A stretch of 40,644 bases of DNA from Lachnospiraceae bacterium (GCA_009774655.1 VSOD01000002.1:1-40644), one strand, 5' to 3'. Counted from the first letter of the stretch, positions 15,660 through 24,862 are shown. The notes: generated from the sequence alone by a model not told the origin. Numbers and translations are program-made.

Positions 15660-16430
15660 ATGAAAAAAAGAAAAGACTGGAACACCTTTTTTGCCATCGA
15701 AAAGAATCTTGCCTATGATTCCTCTATGCAGACCACAAAAGAACTCTCCGGCCTTGGCCTGAGCGCTGCTTTTGCAAAACACAGCGCATCTTTGTCTTTC
15801 GGTGCCCTGATCCGGAAGCAGCTTGCCTTTACCTTCTGGAAGATCTGGTTCTTCCAGGGCCTGGTACTGGCTGCGCTCTGCGCCGCTTTCTTTTGTCTGT
15901 ACCATGAAACTCTCCTGAACCAGATCGCTTCCCCGCTGCCGGAATTTCTCTGCCTGAGCAGCGGTATCGTAGTGCTGAGCGCCATTCCGATCCTTCGAAG
16001 ATCCTCCCGGTATCGGATGATGGAACTGGAACAGTCAACCCGCTTCTCTACCCTGGGAAGCCTGTCGGCACAGCTTATTTTTATCGGCATCGGGGACCTT
16101 GCCATGCTGTCCGTTCTGGCATTTATCGTATGGCAGGATGGTTTGACCGGTTCGGTCATATTTATCTATCTTATCATACCGTTCCTGACTGCCGCCACCA
16201 GCTGCCTGATGCTGTGGATCCGCAGCGCTCCTTCTGCCTTTGAGCAGCGCGCAGTGCTGCTCTGTGCAGCCGCCACGCTGCTGATATGGCAGGTTATCAA
16301 ATGGTACAAAGATTACCGCCCGGACGGCGGACTCTGGTTCTGGTATCTGTACGCATTTTTCTGTCTCGGCATCCTGCACCGTGAATATCGGAAACTGCAG
16401 CTTGTCAGCTATACGGAGAAAATGCTCTGA
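15660..16430 (+). CDS. Membrane protein of the sigma/ABC cluster
   Basis: 256 residues from ATG 15660. A soluble N-terminal stretch of about 60 residues (KKRKDWNTFFAIEKNL ... SLSFGALIRKQLAF) is followed by about six membrane segments in three pairs: IWFFQGLVLAALCAAFF with FLCLSSGIVVLSAIPIL, LIFIGIGDLAMLSVLAFIV with VIFIYLIIPFLTAATSCLM, and the C-terminal AVLLCAAATLLIWQVI with LWFWYLYAFFCLGIL. I do not recognise the family. The position between an ECF sigma gene and an ABC ATPase suggests an accessory or signal-sensing part of that system. The ATG overlaps the stop of a three-codon ORF (ATG ATA ATA TGA from 15652) that is placed ideally behind AGGAGG. Confidence 0.72.
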   Translation: MKKRKDWNTFFAIEKNLAYDSSMQTTKELSGLGLSAAFAKHSASLSFGALIRKQLAFTFWKIWFFQGLVLAALCAAFFCLYHETLLNQIASPLPEFLCLSSGIVVLSAIPILRRSSRYRMMELEQSTRFSTLGSLSAQLIFIGIGDLAMLSVLAFIVWQDGLTGSVIFIYLIIPFLTAATSCLMLWIRSAPSAFEQRAVLLCAAATLLIWQVIKWYKDYRPDGGLWFWYLYAFFCLGILHREYRKLQLVSYTEKML

Positions 16431-16445
16431 CCCATGTCCCCATAC

Positions 16446-16470
16446 TGCCCGGGCCAGGCCACGCCCGGCA
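16446..16470 (+). other. Intercistronic GC-rich hairpin
   Basis: TGCC and CGGGC, split by one bulged C, pair with GCCCG and GGCA around an 8-nt loop, 15 bp past the stop of the membrane protein gene. No T-tract follows, so partial attenuation or mRNA stabilisation is more likely than full termination. Confidence 0.45.
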
Positions 16471-16556
16471 GACAGACAGCCACGCCGTTTTCCGCAGCGC
16501 ACATGCACCTGTATCTGCAAAGAAGAATATAAACAACACCCTGTAAGGAGGCATCT

Positions 16557-17435
16557 ATGGAACTCACATTAGAACATGTATCAAAGCAATTCAAAGACCG
16601 ACAAAACAGTAAGACAGCCGTAGACGACGTCAGCCTGAAATTTGGCCCCGGCGTCTGGGGACTTCTCGGCGCCAACGGTTCCGGCAAGACTACCCTGATG
16701 CGCATGATCTGCGGCATCATGAAGCCCACTGCGGGCCGCATCTGCTACGACGGCATCCCGATCGACCAGCTCGGCGACGCCTACCGGGACGTGATCGGAT
16801 ACCTCCCCCAGGAATTCGGCTTCTACCCCGAATTCACCGTGCAGCAGTATCTGGAATATATCGCCGCCCTGAAAGGCCTGACGGACCAACAGACCCGGCA
16901 AAAGATCGACGAACTGTTAATCCGCCTGTCACTGGAAGACGTGCGGAAGAAAAGGATCACCAAGCTCTCCGGCGGCATGAAACGCCGGGTAGGTATCGGT
17001 CAGGCGCTCCTGAACGATCCGGAATTCCTTGTGCTGGATGAACCTACCAGCGGGCTGGATCCCGGCGAACGCGTCCGCTTCCGCAACCTGCTGTCGGAGT
17101 TCGCCCACGACAGGATCGTGCTGATCTCCACCCATATCGTGTCCGATATCGAATATATTGCAACCCGCAACGCCATTATGAAAAACGGCGCCATCCTGCA
17201 GACCGGTTCCACCCGGGAACTGGTCGTCCAGATGGAAGGAAGGGTCTTCGAGGCTTCGATCGACCCCCGGGATTTAAGCCGACTGGAAGAAAAGGTACAG
17301 GTAGTCAACGTGCGCAACGAAGCCGACGGCAGCGTGTCCCTGCGTTATCTGGGAGCACCGGACGATGTCCCGCAGGCAAGGCCGCAGGAGCCCCGTCTGG
17401 AAGACCTGTACCTGGAACTGTTTCCCAGGAGATGA
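16557..17435 (+). CDS. ABC transporter ATP-binding protein
   Basis: 292 residues. Walker A GANGSGKT (38-45), Q-loop YLPQEFG (82-88), signature LSGGMKRR (137-144), Walker B FLVLDEP (157-163) and the switch histidine in ISTHIVSDIE are all intact. The FYPEFTVQQYLEYIAALKGL stretch and the C-terminal domain of about 75 residues resemble export-type ATPases paired with large membrane permeases (bacitracin/Nat type). Ribosome site AAGGAGG is 6 nt before the ATG. The next gene is the matching permease. Confidence 0.92.
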   Translation: MELTLEHVSKQFKDRQNSKTAVDDVSLKFGPGVWGLLGANGSGKTTLMRMICGIMKPTAGRICYDGIPIDQLGDAYRDVIGYLPQEFGFYPEFTVQQYLEYIAALKGLTDQQTRQKIDELLIRLSLEDVRKKRITKLSGGMKRRVGIGQALLNDPEFLVLDEPTSGLDPGERVRFRNLLSEFAHDRIVLISTHIVSDIEYIATRNAIMKNGAILQTGSTRELVVQMEGRVFEASIDPRDLSRLEEKVQVVNVRNEADGSVSLRYLGAPDDVPQARPQEPRLEDLYLELFPRR

Positions 17436-17449
17436 CGTCATCTCCGGAA

Positions 17450-17474
17450 GAATGCCAAAAGCAGGCATTCTTCC
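17450..17474 (+). other. Intercistronic hairpin between ABC ATPase and permease
   Basis: AAGAATGCC pairs perfectly with GGCATTCTT around a 7-nt loop, 15 bp past the ATPase stop. Two weaker stems (CCGTC with GACGG; ACTCA with TGAGT) follow before the permease. There is no T-tract; an effect on mRNA stability or relative expression is possible. Confidence 0.5.
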
Positions 17475-17591
17475 CATAGCCGTCCGAAACATAAGAAAAC
17501 AGACGGCAAAAAAACAAAAAAGAAAAGATCATCGTTTTATGCGCAGACTCAATAAACTGAGTCCAAAAGCAGCGTAGAAATGGAGGAAACT

Positions 17592-18836
17592 ATGTGGAAA
17601 TTATACAGACAAGAATTAAAACGTATCCTGCGCACCAGAAGCACCCTTCTGTTTCTGGCGGCGGCACTGGCACTGTCGGTTTTCATGGCCTGGGTGCCGG
17701 TCACCTTCGAACGCTATGCCTATGAAGAAAACGGAAAAGAGATTGTTATAAAAGGCCCGGAAGCCCTGGCCCTCACAAAACAGATGGAAGCCCCCTCCGC
17801 CGGAGAAGTGACGCCCGAAAAGCTGGCGCAGGGACTCTCTTTTTACCACAAAAATCTGGAAATCTACGATGATTTCTATAATGAGGAGTTCCCCTTAAAC
17901 CTCCGAGTACAGGAAATCTATCCCTGGCGGCCGCTGATGATGAGACTCAGGGAAGCCATGGCCGATCCGGTAAGCGGCATGGCGCCGGAATATACGGACA
18001 TCTCCGCCGACGACGCACTGGCATTCTATGACCGCTGCCGGAGCCACATTGCCGACTTGATGAAGCTGGAACAGAAAAACAATCCGGCGGCACAGCAGAC
18101 AGCGGTACAGATGTATGAAAAGGTCAGAACGCCTTTTTACTACTATCCCGGCTACGGCAGCAATGTGGCCGAATACGAAGGGTTCTGCCTCTTCCTGCTC
18201 ATGTTCCTTTGCGTGATGATCACCGCGCCGCTTTTTTGCTGTGAATACCAGACCGGCGCAGACGATATTCTGCGCAGCACCAGACACGGCCGCAGGCGGC
18301 TTGCCCTGGTCAAGATCCTCGCTGCCCTGAGCATCGGGATCGCTGCCTTTATTCCCTGCATGGTCATCTTCCAACTGATTTCCAACAGTCTGTTCGGCTG
18401 GGAATGCCGGCAGACCTCCATGCAGATCCTGTTCTCGGTAGTCAGCCTGCTTGACTTGAATATAGGGCAGATGCAGAATCTTGTCATGCTGGGCGGTTTT
18501 GTAACACTGCTCTCCAGTATCAGTTTCGTGCTCTTTCTCTCCGCAGCCTGCAAAAACACCACGATAGCCACCGGTCTGGCCATCGCCTCCGCCCTCCTGC
18601 CGTCCCTTTTCTATATGCTGATCGGCGGCAGTCTGGGATCGTATCTGCGGGTACTGCTTCCCTCCGGCGGACTGGGCGGCAGCAATGCCCTGCTGTACGC
18701 CCTGACAGATTTTGAATTTCTGAAAGTCGGCCCGCTTTCGGTGTGGACGCCCTGGCTGCTGCTCATCATCCCGGCGCTGGAGATTCCGCTGTTTCTCTTC
18801 CTGACCGTACGCACCTACTGCCGCCGGTCCATGTGA
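17592..18836 (+). CDS. ABC transporter permease with large extracytoplasmic loop
   Basis: 414 residues from ATG 17592, because GGAGG lies 5 nt before it; the ATG 12 nt upstream overlaps that ribosome site. The first membrane segment (STLLFLAAALALSVFMAWVP) is followed by about 160 polar residues with YPWRPLMMRLREAM and SVEQ-like helical stretches, probably extracytoplasmic. Five or six more segments follow (FCLFLLMFLCVMITAPLF, ILAALSIGIAAFIPCMVIF, LVMLGGFVTLLSSISFVLFL, TIATGLAIASALLPSLFYML, WTPWLLLIIPALEIPLFLFL). CCEYQTGADDILRSTRHGRRRL after the second segment is typical of ABC-2 type permeases. Substrate unknown; export of a peptide or envelope compound is a guess. Confidence 0.85.
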   Translation: MWKLYRQELKRILRTRSTLLFLAAALALSVFMAWVPVTFERYAYEENGKEIVIKGPEALALTKQMEAPSAGEVTPEKLAQGLSFYHKNLEIYDDFYNEEFPLNLRVQEIYPWRPLMMRLREAMADPVSGMAPEYTDISADDALAFYDRCRSHIADLMKLEQKNNPAAQQTAVQMYEKVRTPFYYYPGYGSNVAEYEGFCLFLLMFLCVMITAPLFCCEYQTGADDILRSTRHGRRRLALVKILAALSIGIAAFIPCMVIFQLISNSLFGWECRQTSMQILFSVVSLLDLNIGQMQNLVMLGGFVTLLSSISFVLFLSAACKNTTIATGLAIASALLPSLFYMLIGGSLGSYLRVLLPSGGLGGSNALLYALTDFEFLKVGPLSVWTPWLLLIIPALEIPLFLFLTVRTYCRRSM

Positions 18837-18845
18837 GATCATTCT

Positions 18846-18882
18846 ACAGACATCGTTATGCCATTCCAAAAGCGATGTCTGT
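18846..18882 (+). terminator. Terminator of the sigma/ABC cluster
   Basis: ACAGACATCG (18846-18855) pairs perfectly with CGATGTCTGT (18873-18882) 10 bp past the permease stop. The following TACTCTATAAT is only mildly T-rich. Confidence 0.7.
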
Positions 18883-18944
18883 TACTCTATAATAGTGCCG
18901 TCCATGGCATTAAAAATTTCTCTTACTATACCTTACCATATTCT

Positions 18945-18974
18945 GCCTGTAAAAAAGCAACAAAATGTAAACAG
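18945..18974. repeat. Left copy of a direct repeat flanking the LytTR signalling cassette
   Basis: GCCTGT followed by AAAAAAGCAACAAAATGTAA and ACAG. The right copy at 22325-22363 has the same sequence with one substitution, one extra A and an 8-bp insertion after GCCTGT. The copies bracket the AT-rich genes 19025-22286. Confidence 0.65.
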
Positions 18975-19024
18975 ATGCAGTGAGGATAGAATATCCGGCA
19001 ACACCTTATATAACGGCTTATCTT

Positions 19025-20128
19025 TCAGTTTGTATTTACTTCAGCAGCAAAAATTTTGCTGCATAATTCTGTATATTCATCATATGAAATTTCAGCATCA
19101 TTCAATGTATATTTCATGCCTGCCTCCGCATTATTGAAATCGGCAGGTTCCTCGCCGAAATTCATCTCTGCTGTCAGGTTATCAGCTCCTTCAAATTTTT
19201 CCATATGGTAAGATTCAAATCCTGCACTCGACCTGTTGCTATACATAATCCATACAGCTCCATTGTAACAGGTATAAGAAAGAACAACCGCATTGCCATC
19301 TCCTGCGGCAAATTCATACACCATATTATTTCGTGCATCAAGATATATTCCGCCATAAGGACCGTTGATAACCAGTTCATTTTCTCCGTCATTGTCAAGA
19401 TCGACTTTCTCTCCGATAGAATATGCGTCCCATTCTTCTGAATCCATATTCAAATCTGTAATATAAAACGTCGATGTCAAATCTGCAGAGTCAACCGCGC
19501 TTACCAGACCATTGACAAATGAATCTAACAGATCGTCTGCTGTTACATCATTTTTCTTTACTGTTTTCTTTACGGCATGATATAAAAACGCCGCTTCATC
19601 GAATGAATCTGTTCCATAATACACATTTATTTCATCTGTGCCATATTCTAAAATATAATAGCCAAAAACAGCCGTGCCGTCAGAAAGTACCTGCTCCGGA
19701 TATTTCAAGTATATTCTGTTATCCTGTATGGTTTCTACGTTAGACAGGTCAGCCAAAAAGCGATAGGAAGATTCTGATTCATAATCAGAAATGTCATAAC
19801 CATAAGCTGTCTTTGCAATCGCTAACTTACCGGTTCCATGATCCGATAAATACTCATATTCCCCAGTCAAACGTTCCAGTTCGGCGCCTGCATCATAATC
19901 ACCGGATTCTTCCTCATGTGCATCCGCTTCGGCTTCGCCGGATATCACCTGCGGCTTTTCTTCATAAATTTCTTTCGTGCTGTCGTCTACATCCATTTGC
20001 ACATCGCCAATTTCTTTCGTGCTGCCATCCATGTTCATTTGCAAATTACCAAAATCCTCTGTCTGGCCGCATGCCGAAAGTGTACACGCAAACATTATCG
20101 TGACCAGTGCCACTTTCATTCTTTTCAT
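19025..20128 (-). CDS. Putative lipoprotein with a DxDNDG calcium-type motif
   Basis: 367 residues. The N-terminus is a lipoprotein signal (KVALVTIMFACTLSAC, lipid on Cys20), so the protein should sit on the outer face of the membrane. Residues about 25-52 are two 14-residue repeats ending STKEI, encoded by a 42-bp tandem duplication. An acidic linker leads to a domain starting near LERLTGEYEYLSDHGTG. Further on, DLDNDGENELVINGP resembles the metal loops of FG-GAP/VCBS or dockerin repeats. No family is recognised. The gene follows the LytTR regulator by 146 bp, and three phased repeats in that gap suggest that regulator controls it. Composition is AT-rich compared with both flanks. Confidence 0.75.
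   Translation of the reverse strand: MKRMKVALVTIMFACTLSACGQTEDFGNLQMNMDGSTKEIGDVQMDVDDSTKEIYEEKPQVISGEAEADAHEEESGDYDAGAELERLTGEYEYLSDHGTGKLAIAKTAYGYDISDYESESSYRFLADLSNVETIQDNRIYLKYPEQVLSDGTAVFGYYILEYGTDEINVYYGTDSFDEAAFLYHAVKKTVKKNDVTADDLLDSFVNGLVSAVDSADLTSTFYITDLNMDSEEWDAYSIGEKVDLDNDGENELVINGPYGGIYLDARNNMVYEFAAGDGNAVVLSYTCYNGAVWIMYSNRSSAGFESYHMEKFEGADNLTAEMNFGEEPADFNNAEAGMKYTLNDAEISYDEYTELCSKIFAAEVNTN
19967..20050 (-). repeat. 42-bp tandem duplication inside the lipoprotein gene
   Basis: Units 19967-20008 and 20009-20050 both begin AATTTCTTTCGTGCTG and agree at most positions. They encode QMxxDxSTKEI-type 14-residue units just after the lipid-anchored cysteine, so the change is in the flexible tether. 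Confidence 0.85.
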
Positions 20129-20202
20129 AAATCATTTTCTCCATTTCCGCGCTGTGTCTCTTCGCTTTTTCCGCGCTTTTTTCTATCATGACGTTTACTG
20201 TT

Positions 20203-20271
20203 TTTATACCACACTGAGAAGAAAATGACACACTGTCGGCATAAAAGACACGTTTTTTGCACAAACGACAC
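20203..20271 (-). promoter_or_regulatory. Three phased direct repeats upstream of the lipoprotein gene (probable LytTR sites)
   Basis: AAAATGACAC, AAAAGACAC and AAACGACAC occur with the GACAC core at 20227, 20247 and 20267, spaced exactly 20 bp. On the minus strand a TATAAA -10 box lies at 20203-20208, and the nearest repeat occupies the -35 position. LytTR-domain activators bind direct repeats spaced about two helical turns near the -35, and the gene for such a regulator ends at 20275, so this is its likely target. Confidence 0.62.
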
Positions 20272-20274
20272 AAA

Positions 20275-20979
20275 TTAATCACCAAACAGCATTCTCCATT
20301 TGAAAAACGCTTTCTTAAACTCCTTGCTGCGGACTCTGCCGATTGTTATCTTTAACCCGTTACACAGCGTAATCTCATGGCTGTTTACAGTTTCAATATA
20401 TTTTAAATTAACAATATACGAACGCTGTACATAAAAAAAGCCAAATGGCGACAGGCTTTGCGCCGTTTCAGATATCCGCCCTTCACAAATATACTCTCTG
20501 CCGTTTAGCATGAGATATCTTAATTTTCTTCCGGTAGTCTCAATAAGCAGCAGATCCCTTAAGTTTATCCCAATCTGAATCCCCGCGGTATCCTTACAAT
20601 AAATGGTTCGATCCTGAATCCTGGTTTTGAAGAAGGAATCAAGCGCCTCGTCCATTTCTTCCAAATATTTTTTGTCGATGTATCTGAATGCATTAACCCT
20701 GTATCCTCGCCTGGCCATTTCTGCATGTGAGGTCAAAAAACATATCCTGCACTGATTTCCGGAATCCATCAATTTTTCAGCTATCCTGAATCCGTCTTCC
20801 CCTTCAGCAAGTTCAATATCCAGAAACAATAAATCTGTATCTGCATCCTTCATAAAATCCCTTTCGTTATCATACGCTTTTATCTGGGCAGAAATATTCT
20901 TATCCATGCAGTATTTTTCAATAGATGCCTTTATCTTATTCCTCCATACTGCCTCATCTTCCACAATACCTATTTTCAT
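20275..20979 (-). CDS. LytTR-family response regulator
   Basis: 234 residues. The receiver domain has the acidic pocket VEDE (6-9), phosphoacceptor Asp54 in LFLDIELAEGEDG, and the conserved FLTSH and later lysine (DKKYLEE) positions. The C-terminal LytTR DNA-binding domain is marked by LLLIETTGRKLRYLMLNG, FFYVQRSYIVNLKYI and ITIGRVRSKEFKKAFF. The start overlaps the stop of the kinase gene as ATGA, with GGAGGAGG upstream, so the two are coupled. It is probably phosphorylated by the kinase and activates the lipoprotein gene. Confidence 0.93.
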   Translation of the reverse strand: MKIGIVEDEAVWRNKIKASIEKYCMDKNISAQIKAYDNERDFMKDADTDLLFLDIELAEGEDGFRIAEKLMDSGNQCRICFLTSHAEMARRGYRVNAFRYIDKKYLEEMDEALDSFFKTRIQDRTIYCKDTAGIQIGINLRDLLLIETTGRKLRYLMLNGREYICEGRISETAQSLSPFGFFYVQRSYIVNLKYIETVNSHEITLCNGLKITIGRVRSKEFKKAFFKWRMLFGD

Positions 20980-22286
20980 ACCCTGTCCTCCTCCGGAATC
21001 ATATCCTTTGGGATCGCAATACCGATTTTAAACATTGCCTCCCCATTTTCCACCATAGACTCCATATAATACTCTCCATGATATTTTTGGACCGTTGCAG
21101 CAATATTTTTCAGACCATATCCATGATTCGGCTTATCTGCTTTTGATGTCCCGCGAAACCCTTTTGGGATATTCATTTCTTCAGACACACTATTGCCGAC
21201 AACAATAAAAATTTCTTTTTTATGTTCAATTATTTCAACCCGGATTTTAGGACTGGCTGTTTGTACTGCTGCTTCCAGGGCATTCTGCAATACATTTCCC
21301 ATCAGGGTTGTGATATCAAACATCTCAAATCCTGTTTTCCCGGTCAGTTTTCCCGTTACTGCAAAATCTATATTTTCCTTTTCCGACAAATATAAATAAT
21401 AATTCAGAATTACATCAAGCAGGCCGTCTCCTGTATGGATTTTTAAATCAAACCCGTCCTGTATATTCCAGATTGTATCTATGTACTCTTTGACCTCTTC
21501 TGTCTTATTCTGATTTGCCAGCTCTCTGAGAACGCCCACATGGTTTATCAGGTCATGCTTAAAAGACCGCACCGCTATCGACTGCTGTAATTGATAATCA
21601 TACTGCTGTTTTTGCATATACATCAAAGATTGCAGTTCTCTGTTCTGCCTGTCTGAAAGTATGTTTTTAATGGCAAGACCCAGCGTAAGAAAAATGGAGT
21701 ATATGACCCCCACTATGCTGATGCCAAATACCACATAGGCATCCAGATTATACACTGCATGATTTTCGTCAAAAAAAATAAAAACAAAATTATAGAACAT
21801 CTGGAAAATACTGCCCTGTACCAGAAGGGCAGACTTATACTTAAATTTTATATCGCACAAGTATATGTCATTTTTCCTGAAAAGCCGCAGATATACGAGA
21901 AGGTACACCAAAAACGAGAGCAGGTAGGCAGGTTCCATCCACCATGTTATATCCGTGCCGCCAAGGCCTCCGCCTATTAAAACAATCTGTATCAGCATGA
22001 CGCTGAATGTATCAATGATGCCCGTGAAATACATGAGGGCGGCGCTCAATGCGCACAGATGCCACAATCTATCTTCAAAAAATAAACATATGGAAAGCAC
22101 ACTCCAAACTATATAAACAAACGGGGAATTTGTATCAAAATATATGTTGCAGGCCCCGGCAGACAACATAGCCAAAACCGACGCGCCAATTAAAAGCCTG
22201 CTTTTTCTTGGGTTTAACCTGAATCCATAATGAATGATAAAAAGATATATGAAGTAATTCAATATATTATCTATAATATAAATCAT
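20976..22286 (-). CDS. AgrC-like sensor histidine kinase (GHKL/HATPase_c_5)
   Basis: 436 residues. About six membrane segments fill residues 1-210, with no large outer loop, as in AgrC-type peptide sensors. The histidine box is RSFKHDLINHV with His244. The ATPase domain has the N-box LMGNVLQNALEAA and the G-box GYGLKNIAATVQKYHG. AgrC-like kinases usually sense secreted peptides, but no agrB or agrD is next to it, so the signal is unknown. AGAGGGG precedes the ATG. The kinase, regulator and lipoprotein form a compact AT-rich cassette. Confidence 0.9.
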   Translation of the reverse strand: MIYIIDNILNYFIYLFIIHYGFRLNPRKSRLLIGASVLAMLSAGACNIYFDTNSPFVYIVWSVLSICLFFEDRLWHLCALSAALMYFTGIIDTFSVMLIQIVLIGGGLGGTDITWWMEPAYLLSFLVYLLVYLRLFRKNDIYLCDIKFKYKSALLVQGSIFQMFYNFVFIFFDENHAVYNLDAYVVFGISIVGVIYSIFLTLGLAIKNILSDRQNRELQSLMYMQKQQYDYQLQQSIAVRSFKHDLINHVGVLRELANQNKTEEVKEYIDTIWNIQDGFDLKIHTGDGLLDVILNYYLYLSEKENIDFAVTGKLTGKTGFEMFDITTLMGNVLQNALEAAVQTASPKIRVEIIEHKKEIFIVVGNSVSEEMNIPKGFRGTSKADKPNHGYGLKNIAATVQKYHGEYYMESMVENGEAMFKIGIAIPKDMIPEEDRV

Positions 22287-22324
22287 TTTTACCCCTCTGC
22301 TGTTTGCTTCTTACTCCGGCAAAA

Positions 22325-22366
22325 GCCTGTTTATCCGTAAAAAAGCAGCAAAAATGTAAACAGGCT
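22325..22366. repeat. Right copy of the cassette-flanking direct repeat, also a hairpin
   Basis: GCCTGT, an 8-bp insertion TTATCCGT, then AAAAAAGCAGCAAAAATGTA and AACAG. AGCCTGTTTA (22324-22333) also pairs with TAAACAGGCT (22357-22366). On the minus strand TTTTG follows, so it could act as a second terminator of glgP or an attenuator of the kinase gene. Confidence 0.6.
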
Positions 22367-22370
22367 ATGG

Positions 22371-22417
22371 ATGAGAAAAGGCCGAACATCCTGCAAAAAT
22401 GTCCTGCCCTTTCTCAT
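22371..22417 (-). terminator. Hairpin after glycogen phosphorylase
   Basis: ATGAGAAAAGGCCGAACAT (22371-22389) pairs with ATGTCCTGCCCTTTCTCAT (22399-22417), with two or three mismatches, 20 bp past the glgP stop. It is probably a terminator together with the hairpin just beyond. Confidence 0.6.
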
Positions 22418-22436
22418 TACAAAATAACCTCTATTC

Positions 22437-24746
22437 TTATCTCAACTTCCAGATATCCCTGTTATACTCCTCGATTGTTCTGTCGGAAGAGAAGAATCCC
22501 GCCCTGGCGATGTTGACAAGCATCATTCTGCGCCACTTCGCCTGATCCTCGTAATCGGCCATCATCTGATCCTTCACCTTGATGTAATCCTCCAGATCCA
22601 GCAGCGTCATAAACCAGTCCTTATTCAACAGCTCCTTGTACAGTCTCTCCAGATTCTCCTTGTGGCCGGCCTTAAGCGCCTGCTTACCGACAATAAAGTC
22701 AACCGCCTCTTTGATCACCGGGCTCTTCTTGTAGTAATCCTTAGAAACATAATCCGCCTTCTCATAATGCTTGATGACCGCCTCGGACTTCTCGCCGAAG
22801 ATATAGATATTCTCGTCGCCCACCAGGTCGTTGATCTCCACATTCGCTCCGTCTGACGTGCCCAGCGTCACCGCGCCGTTCAGCATATACTTCATATTGC
22901 CTGTGCCGGATGCCTCCTTGGAAGCAAGGGAGATCTGCTCGGAAATATCGCAGGCCGGAATCATCTTCTCCGCATACGCCACGTTGTAATTCTCAACCAT
23001 CAGCACCGTCATGTACGGGCTCACATCCGGATCGTTGTTGACGATCTCCTGCAGTACCAGCAGCAGGTGAATGATATCCTGCGCGATGATATAGGCCGGA
23101 GCCGCTTTTGCACCGAAGATAAAAGTCATCGGCCTTGCGGGCTTCTTACCCGCCTTGATCTCCAGATATTTGTGTATGATATAAAGCGCGTTCATCTGCT
23201 GCCGCTTATACTCATGCATCCGCTTACTCTGCAGGTCAAAAATGGAATCCGGATTCAGCGTAATGCCCTCCACTTCCTTCACATAAGCCGCCAGATCCTT
23301 CTTGCGGTTCATTTTGATCTCTGCGATCCGGTTTAACACTGCCTCGTCGTCCTTAAAGTCCAGCAGCTGCTCCAGCTTGTTCGCATCCTTCTTGTAGCCG
23401 TCGCCGATGGTCTCGGACAGGAAGGTCGCCAGCTCATGGTTACAGGACAGCAGCCATCTTCTGAACGTGATGCCGTTGGTCTTATTATTAAACTTTTCCG
23501 GATAAATCTTATAAAAAGCATTCAGCTCGGTATCTTTCAGGATTTCAGTATGAATCGCCGCCACGCCGTTTACCGAGAAACCGTAATGGATGTCGATATG
23601 CGCCATGTGCACCCTGTCATCCTTATCAATGATCTGCACCTTGGGATCCTTATACTGCTTCGCCACCCGCTTATCCAGCTCCTTGATGATCGGCACCAGC
23701 TGCGGCACTACCTTCTCCAGATACTTGAGCGGCCATTTCTCCAGCGCTTCCGCCAGAATGGTGTGATTCGTATAAGCACAGGTCCTGCTCACCACGTCGA
23801 TGGCCTCATCCATGGTAAGTGCTTTATCGTTTACAAGAATCCTGATCAGCTCCGGGATCACCATCGTCGGATGGGTATCATTGATCTGGATCACCGCATG
23901 GTCATACAGTCTGCGCAGGTCATACTGCTTTTCCTTCATCTCTTTTAAAATAAGCTGCGCCGCATTGCTCACCATAAAATACTGCTGATAGATACGCAGC
24001 AGATTGCCGGCCTCGTCGGAATCATCAGGATACAGGAACAGTGTCAGGTTCTTCTCGATGTCTTCCTTGTCAAAATCAATGCCTTCCTTAACAATACTCT
24101 CATCCACGCTCTCAATGTCGAACAGCCTCAATTTATTGACACCATTGTCATATCCGATCACGTCGATATCATACAGCCTGGAAGTCACCTTCCTGTCGCC
24201 AAAAGCCACTTCGAAGGATGTATCCGTCTTCGTCAGCCAGGACTGCTCCTCGATCCAGTCATTGGGCTGCGCTGTCTGCAGTCTGTCCTTGAACACCTGT
24301 TTAAAAAGACCGAAATGATAGTTCAGGCCGATTCCTTCCCCGGGAAGCCCCAGTGTGGCAATGGAATCCAGAAAGCAGGCTGCCAGACGTCCGAGACCGC
24401 CGTTACCCAGCGACGGTTCCGGCTCAACCTCCTCGATCTCGGAAAGGCTCTTGCCGTTCTTTGCCAGAATATCATTCAGCTTATCATAAATTCCCAGATT
24501 GATCAGGTTATTCGATAATAACTTACCGATCAGAAACTCTGCGGAAATATAATAAACCTTCTTCGGACCCTCAATGCGCTCCGATACCTCCATCAGTTTC
24601 TTTGACAGCTGCAAAAGACTGTAGTAAAGCTCGGTGTTGCTGCACTCCGCCACATTCTTGCCACAGCTTTCGTTGGTCTGTGCCTCCAGTTCCTTTTCCA
24701 GATTCAGTACCAAAACGTCTCTTGTCAGGTTACTTGCCTGTGCCAT
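22437..24746 (-). CDS. glgP: Glycogen/maltodextrin phosphorylase
   Basis: 769 residues from ATG 24746; AGGAGG lies 7 nt before it, while the ATG at 24752 is only one base from it. The enzyme releases glucose 1-phosphate from alpha-1,4-glucan using pyridoxal phosphate. Landmarks are [31 protein letters not shown] (shown only as the start of the N-terminal catalytic region), the [18 protein letters not shown] segment, [14 protein letters not shown], and the PLP-lysine site [15 protein letters not shown]. It is somewhat shorter than E. coli GlgP (about 815). A LacI regulator lies directly upstream on the same strand, and a GH13 glucosidase and a phosphofructokinase are elsewhere in the window. 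Confidence 0.95.
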   Translation of the reverse strand: MAQASNLTRDVLVLNLEKELEAQTNESCGKNVAECSNTELYYSLLQLSKKLMEVSERIEGPKKVYYISAEFLIGKLLSNNLINLGIYDKLNDILAKNGKSLSEIEEVEPEPSLGNGGLGRLAACFLDSIATLGLPGEGIGLNYHFGLFKQVFKDRLQTAQPNDWIEEQSWLTKTDTSFEVAFGDRKVTSRLYDIDVIGYDNGVNKLRLFDIESVDESIVKEGIDFDKEDIEKNLTLFLYPDDSDEAGNLLRIYQQYFMVSNAAQLILKEMKEKQYDLRRLYDHAVIQINDTHPTMVIPELIRILVNDKALTMDEAIDVVSRTCAYTNHTILAEALEKWPLKYLEKVVPQLVPIIKELDKRVAKQYKDPKVQIIDKDDRVHMAHIDIHYGFSVNGVAAIHTEILKDTELNAFYKIYPEKFNNKTNGITFRRWLLSCNHELATFLSETIGDGYKKDANKLEQLLDFKDDEAVLNRIAEIKMNRKKDLAAYVKEVEGITLNPDSIFDLQSKRMHEYKRQQMNALYIIHKYLEIKAGKKPARPMTFIFGAKAAPAYIIAQDIIHLLLVLQEIVNNDPDVSPYMTVLMVENYNVAYAEKMIPACDISEQISLASKEASGTGNMKYMLNGAVTLGTSDGANVEINDLVGDENIYIFGEKSEAVIKHYEKADYVSKDYYKKSPVIKEAVDFIVGKQALKAGHKENLERLYKELLNKDWFMTLLDLEDYIKVKDQMMADYEDQAKWRRMMLVNIARAGFFSSDRTIEEYNRDIWKLR

Positions 24747-24862
24747 GATCATACCTCCTGTTTCTTTACATTGTTGATGTATTTGTATTATTATCTAAAA
24801 AGATATTACTTCCCCATGTTCCGTCTCTATTCCGTATCCCGCCGACAGGCTTCCGTGCATTT

